A DNA stretch of 64,000 nucleotides from JANNYA01 sp031422315 (GTDB lineage Bacteria > Pseudomonadota > Gammaproteobacteria > Xanthomonadales > SZUA-5), in the NCBI GenBank assembly GCA_031422315.1, contig JANOQN010000064.1, positions 62,001 through 126,000 on the forward strand. Reading direction: 5' to 3'. The translations under genes were made by a program, and so were the position numbers. Every line of letters begins with the position of its first letter. Position 1 is the stretch's first letter. This document shows, in pieces, positions 52,262-60,666 of this stretch. The notes below the pieces were generated by a model, which ran no database searches, was not told the origin of the DNA, and saw only the letters and a program-made list of their open reading frames with translations.

Positions 52262-53092
52262 CTAGTCATCTGGCGGTTCTACTCCGGCATCAGTCCAGTC
52301 CCAACCACACAAAACACCATCCCTCGCAGTGAACCATCGCGGCGTTTTGTGTTTTGGAAAGCCTTTTTGGCCGTTCCAAGCCATGTTCGGGGTAACGTTT
52401 CCGATGTTTTGATGCATTCGAACGTGGTTGTAGAAGAACTTAAAATCCGTCACAACCTGCTGCAATTGTGTACGACAAGTAATTTCGATTTGCCGAATTG
52501 CGCGTTTGAAGGTGCCAAAGAATCGCTCAATCCGGCCATTTTGCCAAGGCTGGTACGGCGCGCTGCGTTGATGTTTGATGCCCAGTTTGTCCATCGCCAG
52601 CGCGAAATAGATCGACACAAAAGCGCCATCATTGTCGGTTTGAAGCATTTTGGGTTTGCCGAATTTGTCGATCAAAGTTCGCAGCGTTTGAATGATTTTT
52701 GCAGCGCTTTTATCAGCCAATTCAAGCGTCAACAGTTTTCGGCTACCGTGGTCGATCACGCCGATCAGCGTATGCGTTTGGGTTTTGATACTGACATTTG
52801 TCCAATCCAGTGCCCAGGTTTGATTGGGTTTGGAAGGGCTCGGAGGTTTCCTAAGCTGGTTACGCAGCTGCAAAATGGCGAAGTGTTTGTTTTTGCGAAG
52901 CTGCGCAACAAAGCTTTTGCTGACTGATTTGCCGCGATACACAAAGCGCGCGTTGAACAACGCCGCGATGGTTCGGCAACCGGCTTGGCTGCGCGTGATA
53001 GCCAGTAAGGGCAGGACTTCGGTACGGCAATTATTAAAAACGCTTCTGGTTTTTACACCTGAAAATTGAACTCCTCGTTGAGATCTGCTGAG
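52262..53092 (-). CDS. Insertion-sequence transposase (DDE integrase core), copy C
   Basis: The frame is open from 53092 to the stop at 52262 (276 codons); the first ATG, at 52960, gives 232 residues, but the preceding part (LPLLAITRSQAGCRTIAALF) fits the N terminus of this transposase group, so the true start may be an earlier weak codon or be lost. Core motifs are intact: ALDWTNVSIKTQTHTLIGVI (Asp), QTDNDGAFVSIYFALAM (Asp), WQNGRIERFFGTFKRAI (Glu). It resembles IS481/IS3-type integrases. It is the only one of three related copies in the RHS locus with an unbroken core. Confidence 0.8.
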   Translation of the reverse strand, partial: LSRSQRGVQFSGVKTRSVFNNCRTEVLPLLAITRSQAGCRTIAALFNARFVYRGKSVSKSFVAQLRKNKHFAILQLRNQLRKPPSPSKPNQTWALDWTNVSIKTQTHTLIGVIDHGSRKLLTLELADKSAAKIIQTLRTLIDKFGKPKMLQTDNDGAFVSIYFALAMDKLGIKHQRSAPYQPWQNGRIERFFGTFKRAIRQIEITCRTQLQQVVTDFKFFYNHVRMHQNIGNVTPNMAWNGQKGFPKHKTPRWFTARDGVLCGWDWTDAGVEPPDD

Positions 53093-53149
53093 TTAGCTTA
53101 GGCTGTGGTGTTTGTATTCAAAGGTTAAGACGCGAACCCCCAGCGCCCA

Positions 53150-53176
53150 GTTGAACTTGCCAGATTTGCCCCAACT
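53150..53176 (+). promoter_or_regulatory. Possible heat-shock (sigma-32-like) promoter of htpG
   Basis: GTTGAAC at 53150-53156 and CCCCAACT at 53169-53176, 12 bases apart, resemble the sigma-32 consensus CTTGAAA and CCCCATNT. The implied transcript start is about 25 bases ahead of the htpG ATG at 53210. The match is partial and is offered as inference. Confidence 0.4.
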
Positions 53177-53209
53177 TCGCCTGCTCCAGTTGATTTTGCG
53201 AGTCCAATC

Positions 53210-55165
53210 ATGTCGAACACCCCAAACGTTACTGACCAAGCGTCCGAAACCGCCAAACCTGGCACTTTTGAGTTCCAAGCCGAAGTGCAGCGCGTTTTAC
53301 AGCTGGTTATTCATTCGCTGTATTCGAACAAAGAAATTTTCATGCGGGAATTGGTGTCGAACAGCTCCGATGCGCTCGACAAACTGCGTTTTGAAAGCCT
53401 GACCAAGCCTGAAATTTTGGAAGGCGATGCCGACTATCGCATCGAGCTGTTAACCGATGAAGCCGCCAAGACGCTGACCATTCGCGATAACGGCATCGGC
53501 ATGGACTATGACGAACTACTCGGCAATCTAGGTACGATTGCGCGTTCGGGCACGAAAAAGTTCCTAGAAAATTTAAGCCCAGAACAAAAAACCGATGCGA
53601 ATTTGATTGGCCAGTTCGGCGTTGGGTTCTATTCGGCGTTTATTGTGGCGGGTAGCGTCAGCGTCACTTCGCGCAAAGCCGGGCAGGCTGCGGGCTGGCA
53701 ATGGCGCAGCGAAGGCTTGGGGCAATTTAGCATTGAGCCGGCGTCGAACGTGGCGCGCGGCACCGAAATTGTGCTGACACTCAAAGAAGGCGAAGAAGAG
53801 TTCCTGCGCGGCTGGCGCATTGAAGGCTTGGTGTCGAAATATTCTGATCACATAGCCTTCCCGATCAAACTGCAAGTGTCATCACAGCCTGATAGTGACG
53901 ACGCGGAAGACGGCGAGGAAACCAAAGAAGAATCCACTCCTAAACCCGCGGTGTTGAGCTGGAAAACCGTCAACCAAGCTTCAGCGCTGTGGACGCGTCC
54001 AAAAGCGGAATTGACTGACGCCGACTACAAACAATTCTTCGCGCATTTAGAACACAGCGGTGAACCGAGCACCTGGTCACATGCGAAAGTCGAAGGCTCA
54101 CAAACCTACACGACGTTATTGTATCTGCCGAGCAAGCCGCCGTTCGATATGATGTTCGGCAATCGCGATGAGCGCAAAGGCCTGCGTTTGTACGTCAAGC
54201 GCGTTTTTATTATGGACGCCGCCGAGCAATTGCTGCCTAACTACCTGCGCTTTGTGCGCGGCGTGGTGGATTCCGATGATTTACCGCTGAATGTCAGCCG
54301 CGAATTGCTGCAAGACAACAAGCTGACCCAGGCGATTCGCGCCAGCTGCACCAAACGAGCGCTGGATATGTTGGACAAACTCGCAGGCGATGAAGATGCG
54401 AGCAAGTACGCCGATTTCTTCCAGCATTTCGGCTCGGTATTGAAAGAAGGCTTGAATGAGGACCACGCTAATCGCGAACGTATCGCCAAATTGCTACGCA
54501 TAGATTCGACCAACTCGGATGCCAAAACCAGCCTGGACGAATACATCACTCGCATGCGGGTTGGCCAGGAAGATATCTACTACATCACCGCCGAAAGCCT
54601 GCTGGCCGCGAAAAATTCCCCGCATTTGGAAGCCTTCAAAGCCAAAGGCGTGGAAGTGTTGTTGATGCATGATCGCATTGACGAATGGGTCATGAGCTAT
54701 TTGAATCAATACGCCGGCAAAAAAGTGATCAGCGTCGCCAAAGGGCAGATTTCCCTCGATGCCATTGTGCCACCCGAAGGCGCTGCGGAAATCAAGCATG
54801 AGCCACTCGCTGGCGCACTCGCAGAACGTATCAAGGCGGTGCTGGGTGAGCGCGTCAAAGAAGTTCGCGGTTCAACCCGATTGGCGGAATCAGCAGCCTG
54901 TTTAGTGGTGGACAATTACGATATGGCGCTGCACCTTCAACGCGTTATGCAAGCCGCCGGTCAGCCTTCACAAGGCAGCAAACCCGCGCTCGAACTCAAC
55001 GCAACCCACGCGATCGTTAAAAAGCTAGATAGCACCCAAGACGACGCACAGTTCGCTGAGCTGGCTTTGTTGCTGTATGAGCAATCCGTGCTCAGCGAAG
55101 GCGGCCAGCTCGAAGATCCAAGCGGATTTGTCAAGCGAATCAATGGGTTGTTGTTGGGGGTTTGA
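53210..55165 (+). CDS. htpG: Chaperone HtpG (Hsp90)
   Basis: 651 residues. ATP-binding N domain: MRELVSNSSDALDKLRFESL, IRDNGIGMDYDELLGNLGTI, IGQFGVGFYSAFIV. The middle domain has VFIMDAAEQLLPNYLRFVRG and DDLPLNVSRELLQDNK; the C domain ends with the dimerisation segment. It is slightly longer than E. coli HtpG, with an acidic insert (SDDAEDGEETKEEST) in the middle linker. The gene is GC-richer than the RHS locus it follows and marks the return to core sequence. Confidence 0.95.
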   Translation: MSNTPNVTDQASETAKPGTFEFQAEVQRVLQLVIHSLYSNKEIFMRELVSNSSDALDKLRFESLTKPEILEGDADYRIELLTDEAAKTLTIRDNGIGMDYDELLGNLGTIARSGTKKFLENLSPEQKTDANLIGQFGVGFYSAFIVAGSVSVTSRKAGQAAGWQWRSEGLGQFSIEPASNVARGTEIVLTLKEGEEEFLRGWRIEGLVSKYSDHIAFPIKLQVSSQPDSDDAEDGEETKEESTPKPAVLSWKTVNQASALWTRPKAELTDADYKQFFAHLEHSGEPSTWSHAKVEGSQTYTTLLYLPSKPPFDMMFGNRDERKGLRLYVKRVFIMDAAEQLLPNYLRFVRGVVDSDDLPLNVSRELLQDNKLTQAIRASCTKRALDMLDKLAGDEDASKYADFFQHFGSVLKEGLNEDHANRERIAKLLRIDSTNSDAKTSLDEYITRMRVGQEDIYYITAESLLAAKNSPHLEAFKAKGVEVLLMHDRIDEWVMSYLNQYAGKKVISVAKGQISLDAIVPPEGAAEIKHEPLAGALAERIKAVLGERVKEVRGSTRLAESAACLVVDNYDMALHLQRVMQAAGQPSQGSKPALELNATHAIVKKLDSTQDDAQFAELALLLYEQSVLSEGGQLEDPSGFVKRINGLLLGV

Positions 55166-55220
55166 GGGTTAGTGGGGTTTGGCGTTCGTCACGGGGCGTC
55201 AAACTTCAAGAATCACTTTA

Positions 55221-55250
55221 TCGTCATTCCCGCGCAGGCGGGAATCCAGG
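55221..55250. repeat. Dispersed intergenic repeat
   Basis: A clean copy of the CGTCATTCCCGCGCAGGCGG-GAATCCAGG element, with a CCCGC/GCGGG hairpin, downstream of htpG. Related copies are at 520, 59261 and 59325. Confidence 0.75.
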
Positions 55251-55401
55251 TTCGCCGAACTTTCAGCCTTATCAAGGGAGTAAAACGCGCAGATTCTGGT
55301 ATTTTGGAAGTAGATGGGAACGCTGACACTTGCTCTAAATCCGAGCCTGCGCTTGGCAATACGAAGCCGCCAGTAAAATCGTCAGCGTGCGAGGCCGAGG
55401 C

Positions 55402-56367
55402 TTATTCTGAGAAGCGTCGCGTGTGGATTGACCCAAGCAAAAGCATCGATGCAAATAGCGCAAAAAGAGCGAGAGTCGTTATTGCATTTACTTTAACCAC
55501 TTGAGCAAGCGGTTGGCCTTGCCGCAGCCGCAGAAAATCGTTGTTCGAGTTTATATCTTTTAGATTTCGACCATCAGCACGTCGCAGGAAATCGCTGAGC
55601 ACGTAAACACTAAGATTGGGGTCGACAGCACTGCGGGTTTCTATCTCACAGCTTGCTGATTGTCCGGGCAAAATCGGGCCTGCACTCAGGCCTCTCGAGC
55701 TACCGCTAAAGCAAGTTAGGCCAGGAGCATCATTACGACACGCGCCAGGAAAGTTAAGCAGCGTAGTGAAGTTGGGGCTATTCTCGAAGCAATAACCTAT
55801 TCCGTAAGTTGAGACCGCATGAGGGCTTTCGTTTTGAAAGCGAATGCGGTAGCGATTGACCATGTTCGCGCCAACGGGTTGGCGGCTTAAAAGCTGCGCT
55901 TCAATGCTGATGTCAATCAGCGCGCCAATCGTCAGTCGAATCGGCGCTGCTTCTGCTTGTTCTGTGGGCCTCAAATACAAATCAACGTTGCCTGGATCGC
56001 TGAAAAGTTGTTCTATAAGGTAGCGGCATTGAATCTGCCCGCCTGCTGGAATCGCTGGAATGCTAAAACGCAGCTCTCGGGAATTGACAAGACCAATCGA
56101 AAACGGCAGCAAGCGCCAAGCACCACAGTCGCCGCCAAGTGGCGTAGCGCCGTATTCAACGCGGAATATGACCGAGCCGATATCGGCGCGCATTTCCGTT
56201 GCGGGGCTAGCCTCAGTGCCGACATTTCGAATAGTAAACTCACTCAAAACCGGCGTGCCAAATTCTACTTGCACGCGGACATCTGGGCTGCTCAATTGCC
56301 AATTGGCGAGCGCGCAAGTATGGAAACAAAGAAAGCAAAACGCGGCGAAAAGCTGGAGATTACTCAT
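55402..56367 (-). CDS. Exported protein with C-terminal membrane anchor, uncharacterised
   Basis: 321 residues from the ATG at 56367, giving a signal peptide MSNLQLFAAFCFLCFHTCAL-A. The mature part has a beta-rich, DUF11-like feel (VLSEFTIRNVGTEASPATEM, LRFSIPAIPAGGQIQCRYLI, NRYRIRFQNESPHAVSTYGI) with six or more cysteines, ending in a hydrophobic helix followed by basic residues (TLALFALFASMLLLGSIHTR). Such an end is a membrane anchor or sorting signal. It starts ten bases after the next upstream gene, with which it probably forms an operon. Confidence 0.75.
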   Translation of the reverse strand: MSNLQLFAAFCFLCFHTCALANWQLSSPDVRVQVEFGTPVLSEFTIRNVGTEASPATEMRADIGSVIFRVEYGATPLGGDCGAWRLLPFSIGLVNSRELRFSIPAIPAGGQIQCRYLIEQLFSDPGNVDLYLRPTEQAEAAPIRLTIGALIDISIEAQLLSRQPVGANMVNRYRIRFQNESPHAVSTYGIGYCFENSPNFTTLLNFPGACRNDAPGLTCFSGSSRGLSAGPILPGQSASCEIETRSAVDPNLSVYVLSDFLRRADGRNLKDINSNNDFLRLRQGQPLAQVVKVNAITTLALFALFASMLLLGSIHTRRFSE

Positions 56368-56377
56368 AAAGTGCGCT

Positions 56378-56875
56378 CTAAGCCCACTTCCGCGTACCAA
56401 AAACCACCAACAACATCAGACCGCACAGGCTAATTATGCCCAATGCTGAAATTGCTGGAACTTGCGTCGCTAGCGGTGTGGTAACGCCGCTCAATATGAA
56501 GTTTGTGGTTCCGACTAAGTCGATCCGGTTTGGGTCGAGAACAATTCGCCGATACAACTCAAGCCGGTAACTGCCAACAGGAAGCAAACCAATGTCATAG
56601 ATTTGATTTCTAATAGGGTAGTTACATTGTGCAAAATCGTCAGTAGTTGCACCCAGAACCGTCATTTTTACAACGTTTTGACTAACTTCTAAAACTCGGT
56701 CGGTCGGTCCAATGGTTGCAAAAATATCGCACACTGCGGTTGAAACACGAACCGTGAGGAAGTCGGAGGTTGTGGCAGGAATCGGAACGATAATGGGTGC
56801 AGATATCGTGGCTCGGGCAAATTGGCAATAGCCAATCATAAAAATGGCTAATAGAAACCGGCAAGATGCGCTCAT
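56378..56875 (-). CDS. Small exported protein with IPTL-like C-terminal signal
   Basis: 165 residues; signal peptide MSASCRFLLAIFMIGYCQFA. The mature part (PATTSDFLTVRVSTAVCDIF, LLPVGSYRLELYRRI) reads like one beta-sandwich domain. The end, VPAISALGIISLCGLMLLVV-FGTRKW, follows the IPTL-CTERM plan of a Pro-x-Leu/Ile-Ser lead, a membrane helix and a basic end, a proposed sorting signal in proteobacteria. The partner gene downstream has a comparable end. Confidence 0.75.
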   Translation of the reverse strand: MSASCRFLLAIFMIGYCQFARATISAPIIVPIPATTSDFLTVRVSTAVCDIFATIGPTDRVLEVSQNVVKMTVLGATTDDFAQCNYPIRNQIYDIGLLPVGSYRLELYRRIVLDPNRIDLVGTTNFILSGVTTPLATQVPAISALGIISLCGLMLLVVFGTRKWA

Positions 56876-56877
56876 GT

Positions 56878-57072
56878 CTAGTCCTCAAAGCCATTCGCAA
56901 ACAGATTGTCCTGCGGCGAGTCGCACTGAGGTGCAATTCCAGAACAAGGATCAGAGAACGCCATTCCAACCATTGGGAATTCTGTGGTATCACTGGAGCC
57001 ATCGCCATCGTTCAAAACCATCTGGCAAACCGTCTTCGTCCGTATCGACGGTGTTGTAGGCATAACCTAGGA
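56878..57072 (-). pseudogene. Broken C-terminal end of a calcium-repeat secreted protein
   Basis: In one frame, GYAYNTVDTDEDGLPDGFE is a thrombospondin type 3-like calcium repeat; a frameshift of a few bases then leads into LNDGDGSSDTTEFPMVGMAF, CSGIAPQCDSPQDNLFANGF-ED and a stop. Together they look like the last 60 or so residues of a larger exported protein whose main part is absent. The end is the same kind of DGFE-like tail as that of the M28 peptidase (34287-35699). Confidence 0.6.
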
Positions 57073-57077
57073 TCAAA

Positions 57078-57491
57078 CTACTCGTCCTCTTCCAAACGGA
57101 ATTTGACGCCCGCTTGCAGTGCGCCTTCGAGTACGGTTTCCAGTAAGCGTAATTCTTCAACGGTAGCGCGTGGGCGTTTTAGGCAGGCTGGGTCGCTTTC
57201 AACGTAGCCGATGATTGCGCGGATGCTGTCTAAACCTTCGCTGGCATCGAACCATTCTTCGCCGGTGCCGCCGCCTTGGTAGTCAATCGCGCCCCAGCCT
57301 TCGTTTTCGGCAATATCTTGGAAATCTTCACTACTGCGATCGTTGCCGAAGACAAAATCATCGAGTGAGGTTACGCCGATTTCATTGGCTATTTCGTTTA
57401 GTTTTTCATGCGCTTTGGTGACGGTTTTTAGGCTGACAAAGGTATCAACGTCGTCGACTTCTTCTTGTAAAACAACAAAATAGGAGCTCAT
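57078..57491 (-). CDS. Uncharacterised acidic protein
   Basis: 137 residues, no signal peptide or membrane helix. MSSYFVVLQEEVDDVDTFVS, KLNEIANEIGVTSLDDFVFG, and the C-terminal ATVEELRLLETVLEGALQAG followed by VKFRLEEDE suggest a soluble alpha/beta protein. No family recognised. It may be an inhibitor or adaptor by its strongly acidic composition, but that is a guess. Confidence 0.7.
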   Translation of the reverse strand: MSSYFVVLQEEVDDVDTFVSLKTVTKAHEKLNEIANEIGVTSLDDFVFGNDRSSEDFQDIAENEGWGAIDYQGGGTGEEWFDASEGLDSIRAIIGYVESDPACLKRPRATVEELRLLETVLEGALQAGVKFRLEEDE

Positions 57492-57536
57492 AGATTTTAT
57501 GGGTTTTCACTAGATTAGAAATTTGTGGTGTCAAAA

Positions 57537-58142
57537 CTAACCTGAAATCAGGCCGGTTCTGGGGTTTTGATACAGATAAAAACTATCGGGCTCGCCCATT
57601 AAGCGCGTCAAGTACAGGCAGGCTTCGCGAAAATACATATCGTTTGGCGAGAGCCTGGCATAGCTGCGATAGTTCCCGTTCGATGCAGTTTCTAGCCACC
57701 AACGTTGGTTTGACGCGCCGCCAGCACTATCAACCGCGAGTAGTGAGCCCAAGTTGGCGATTTTCAAGTAGGCGCGGAACATATTGAGCTGGGATTGGCT
57801 CAGTAATTTGCGCTCCTGGCTGATTAGCGTGCGGCTAGCGGGCTCGAATCGTTTGACAATCAGTTCAGCGCCGCTCGGCAATACTCGCACGCGCAGGCTA
57901 CGGCCGCCTGCAGCGCCTTCGAAGACAAACCGATAGTGTTCACTATAGCGATAGCTGCCAGGAATGCGCTGCGCGGCTAGTGCTGCTAGCGAAGGCTCAG
58001 CGAGCAGAGCTAACCACTCGTTGGGCGTGGCCGCGAGTTCGCTGATCGAAGTAGGCGCTGCTGTCGGCACCTGTTGGGCGTTCGCCAAACTTGGGCCAAG
58101 CGCCAATCCCATGAGCAGACACGTCAACCGGTGCAATTGCAC
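57537..58142 (-). CDS. Secreted protein of unknown function
   Basis: 201 residues with signal peptide (MQLHRLTCLLMGLALGPSLA then NAQ). The mature protein has YRFVFEGAAGGRSLRVRVLP, SGAELIVKRFEPASRTLISQ and LTRLMGEPDSFYLYQNP; no catalytic pattern or named family was recognised. It starts three bases after the mdh stop and is probably co-transcribed with mdh. Confidence 0.75.
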   Translation of the reverse strand: MQLHRLTCLLMGLALGPSLANAQQVPTAAPTSISELAATPNEWLALLAEPSLAALAAQRIPGSYRYSEHYRFVFEGAAGGRSLRVRVLPSGAELIVKRFEPASRTLISQERKLLSQSQLNMFRAYLKIANLGSLLAVDSAGGASNQRWWLETASNGNYRSYARLSPNDMYFREACLYLTRLMGEPDSFYLYQNPRTGLISG

Positions 58143-58145
58143 GAA

Positions 58146-59132
58146 TTAAGCCTTTGGAAACAAGTGCTCAACCGCCGCGCGCTCTTCGCGCAGCTCTTTA
58201 TCGGTGGCGCTCATGCGTTCACGTGAAAATTCATTGATCGCTAAGCCATGCACGATTTGGTACTGGCCGTTTGCACACGTGACGGGATAGCTATAAATCA
58301 CGCCCGCCGGAATACCATAGCTGCCATCAGATGGAATGCCCATCGACACCCAATCACCCGCTGCCGTGCCCAGTGCCCAACTGCGCATATGATCAATTGC
58401 AGCAGAAGCTGCTGACGCCGCGCTGGACGCGCCGCGCGCTTTGATAATTGCTGCGCCGCGCTGCTGTACGGTTGGGATGAAGCTGGTTTTGACCCAATCG
58501 GCGTCAACTAAATTCAGCACCGGCATGCCGCCGCTGCTGGCGTGATGTACATCAGGATATTGCGTTGCACTGTGGTTGCCCCAAATCGTCATGCGTTGGA
58601 AATCGGTATTGTGCTTGCCGGTTTTTTCAGCCAGCTGGCTGAGCGCGCGGTTGTGATCCAAACGCGTCATAGCTGTAAACTGGCCGGGGTTAATGGATGG
58701 CGCATTTTGCTGGGCAATCAATGCGTTGGTGTTGGCTGGATTGCCGACCACCAGCACCTTTATATTGCGGCTAGCGTGATCGTTGATGGCTTTGCCTTGT
58801 ACGGAAAAAATAGCCGAATTAGCTTCAAGCAAATCTTTGCGTTCCATACCTGGGCCGCGCGGGCGCGCGCCTACCAGTAATGCGTAGTCGGCATCTTTGA
58901 ACGCAACATTTGGATCGTCAGTAACCACGACACCAGCAAGGGTAGGGAAGGCGCAATCGTTCAATTCCATCAACACGCCGCCAAGTTGTGGCAAGGCGGG
59001 AGTGATTTCCAATAGCTGCAAAATAATCGGCTGATCAGCGCCCAGCATATCGCCAGCAGCAATGCGGAAAATGAGTGAATAGCCAATCTGGCCAGCAGCG
59101 CCGGTAACAGTAACTCGAACAGGTGTTTTCAT
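58146..59132 (-). CDS. mdh: Malate dehydrogenase
   Basis: 328 residues. NAD-binding VTVTGAAGQIGYSLIFRIAA, DYALLVGARPRGPGMERKDL with the substrate Arg, VVGNPANTNALIAQQNAP, TRLDHNRALSQLAEKTGK and the catalytic His in MTIWGNHSATQYPDV. This is the cytosolic-type bacterial enzyme found in Xanthomonadales and Burkholderiales rather than the 312-residue E. coli type. Converts malate to oxaloacetate in the citric acid cycle. Confidence 0.95.
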   Translation of the reverse strand: MKTPVRVTVTGAAGQIGYSLIFRIAAGDMLGADQPIILQLLEITPALPQLGGVLMELNDCAFPTLAGVVVTDDPNVAFKDADYALLVGARPRGPGMERKDLLEANSAIFSVQGKAINDHASRNIKVLVVGNPANTNALIAQQNAPSINPGQFTAMTRLDHNRALSQLAEKTGKHNTDFQRMTIWGNHSATQYPDVHHASSGGMPVLNLVDADWVKTSFIPTVQQRGAAIIKARGASSAASAASAAIDHMRSWALGTAAGDWVSMGIPSDGSYGIPAGVIYSYPVTCANGQYQIVHGLAINEFSRERMSATDKELREERAAVEHLFPKA

Positions 59133-59260
59133 GAGCGATTCCTTGGGTAAGTTGAGTTTGGATGAGAATTATGCAGGATGACAATTATGTATACATCAGG
59201 AGAAGCGGTTCAAATTGATTTGAACGTTTCGAACTTGGCTTAAAATCTAGTAGCGCTATC

Positions 59261-59355
59261 TCGTCATTCCCGCGAAGGCGGGAATCCAGGCTCCCCTATG
59301 CGTTTGGCTAAGCCCTGACACCTGTACTGGATCCCCGCCTGCGCGGGGATGACGA
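59261..59355. repeat. Pair of dispersed repeats facing each other
   Basis: TCGTCATTCCCGCGAAGGCG-GGAATCCAGG (59261-59290) and its inverted relative CTGGATCCCCGCCTGCGCGG-GGATGACGA (59327-59355) enclose 36 bases. Each half has its own CCCGC hairpin and the two halves can also pair with one another. The pair lies between the aminotransferase and mdh, both on the - strand. Confidence 0.8.
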
Positions 59356-59440
59356 ATTATTCAACTACCGCGTGCGGCAACCTCCGCAATTTTTTTGAAG
59401 CTGCGTCTACTACTTTGGTTCCTAATTTTGGTCAGCAGTT

Positions 59441-60658
59441 TTAAGACTCCTGCGGGCCAGGCGTAAGTTCCTGACAAAACTCAACAAAGCGCCGCAAGCC
59501 TTCAGTCAGTTCGGCCGGTTTGCAAGTGTACGAAATACGCAAACTTTTGGGCTCACCAAAGGCCACGCCCGGCACGCAGGCAAGGCCTTTGCTTTCTAAC
59601 AATTGATTGCAAAACGCCACGTCGTTATCGATCAGGACTTGGCCGTGGTATTTCCCAAATGCAAACGAAATATCCGGAAACGCATAAAACGCGCCTTGTG
59701 GCCTAGGGCAGGTAATGCCCGGCACTTTGCTAAATGCGGCCATGACTTCATCGCGCTTGATCGCAAATTCCGCGCATTTTTGCGCAGGAATATCCTGCGG
59801 GCCGCTCAATGCAGCGGTGCCAGCCGCATTGACGACTTCCGGTGCTGAGGTCAAATGATTGGAGTTGAGCGCCACTAAGGCTTTTGCGACTGACTCAGGC
59901 CCGACCATAAAGCCCATGCGCCAGCCTGGCATGCCATAGGTTTTCGATACCGAATCTAAGATTAAGATGCGATCTCTAAGCTCTGGCGCTAACACGGCTA
60001 AATGATTCCAGCCGACGTTATCGAACACCATTTGATTGTAGATATCGTCACTCAAAATCCAGCAGTTCGGCTTGCGTTTGAGCACTTCTGCCAATGCTTG
60101 CACTTCCGCTTTGGTGTACACCATGCCGGTTGGGTTGGAGGGATTGTTGAAGATAAACAGCTTGGTGTCTGGCCCGATAGCGGCGTCAAGCTGGTCAGGC
60201 GTCAGCTTGTAATGTTGCGCGAGCCCGCAAGTTAGCAGCGTGATTTTTGCTCCCAAAATATTGGCAATATCGACATAGCTGGTCCAATACGGCGTTGGGA
60301 TAATGACTTCATCGCCTTCGTTCAAAAACGCATACATGGCGTTGAACAATACAAACTTCGCGCCCATGCCAGTGACGACGTTTTTGCGCTCGTAGCCAGT
60401 GATGCCATTGCGGTTTAGATGCTGTAAATAGCTGTCCAAAAGCGCATCGGGCCCGCGATTGCTGCCGTATTGACCGCTATCGGTTTTTAAAGCAGCTGCA
60501 GCGGCGTCATACACATGCTGGCCGGGTAGAAAATTCGGCACGCCGATGGAAAAACTAATAATGTCGCGGCCCGCAGCTTTTAGTGCCTTGGCTTTTTCCG
60601 CGACCTGCATAATGGCGCTGGGAACTGCGCGGCTGGTTCGATCAGCAAGCTTTAACAT
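59441..60658 (-). CDS. Class I/II pyridoxal-phosphate aminotransferase (aspartate aminotransferase type)
   Basis: 405 residues. Fold type I landmarks: PTPYWTSYVDIANILGA, FIFNNPSNPTGMVYTKAEV, SDDIYNQMVFDNV and the lysine in DSVSKTYGMPGWRMGFMV that holds the cofactor, with the final Arg in SLRISYTCKP. It belongs to the bacterial aspartate/prephenate aminotransferase group; exact substrate unproven. It starts eight bases after ppiB. Confidence 0.9.
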   Translation of the reverse strand: MLKLADRTSRAVPSAIMQVAEKAKALKAAGRDIISFSIGVPNFLPGQHVYDAAAAALKTDSGQYGSNRGPDALLDSYLQHLNRNGITGYERKNVVTGMGAKFVLFNAMYAFLNEGDEVIIPTPYWTSYVDIANILGAKITLLTCGLAQHYKLTPDQLDAAIGPDTKLFIFNNPSNPTGMVYTKAEVQALAEVLKRKPNCWILSDDIYNQMVFDNVGWNHLAVLAPELRDRILILDSVSKTYGMPGWRMGFMVGPESVAKALVALNSNHLTSAPEVVNAAGTAALSGPQDIPAQKCAEFAIKRDEVMAAFSKVPGITCPRPQGAFYAFPDISFAFGKYHGQVLIDNDVAFCNQLLESKGLACVPGVAFGEPKSLRISYTCKPAELTEGLRRFVEFCQELTPGPQES

Positions 60659-60666
60659 GGCAGCGA

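Noticed and set aside
52157..52927. A 256-codon + strand frame as a gene
   Set aside because: It is the antisense shadow of the intact DDE transposase core on the - strand.
59261..59355. A strong intrinsic terminator for the ppiB-aminotransferase transcript
   Set aside because: The stems are parts of dispersed repeats and no T tract follows on the relevant strand, so it is listed as a repeat only.
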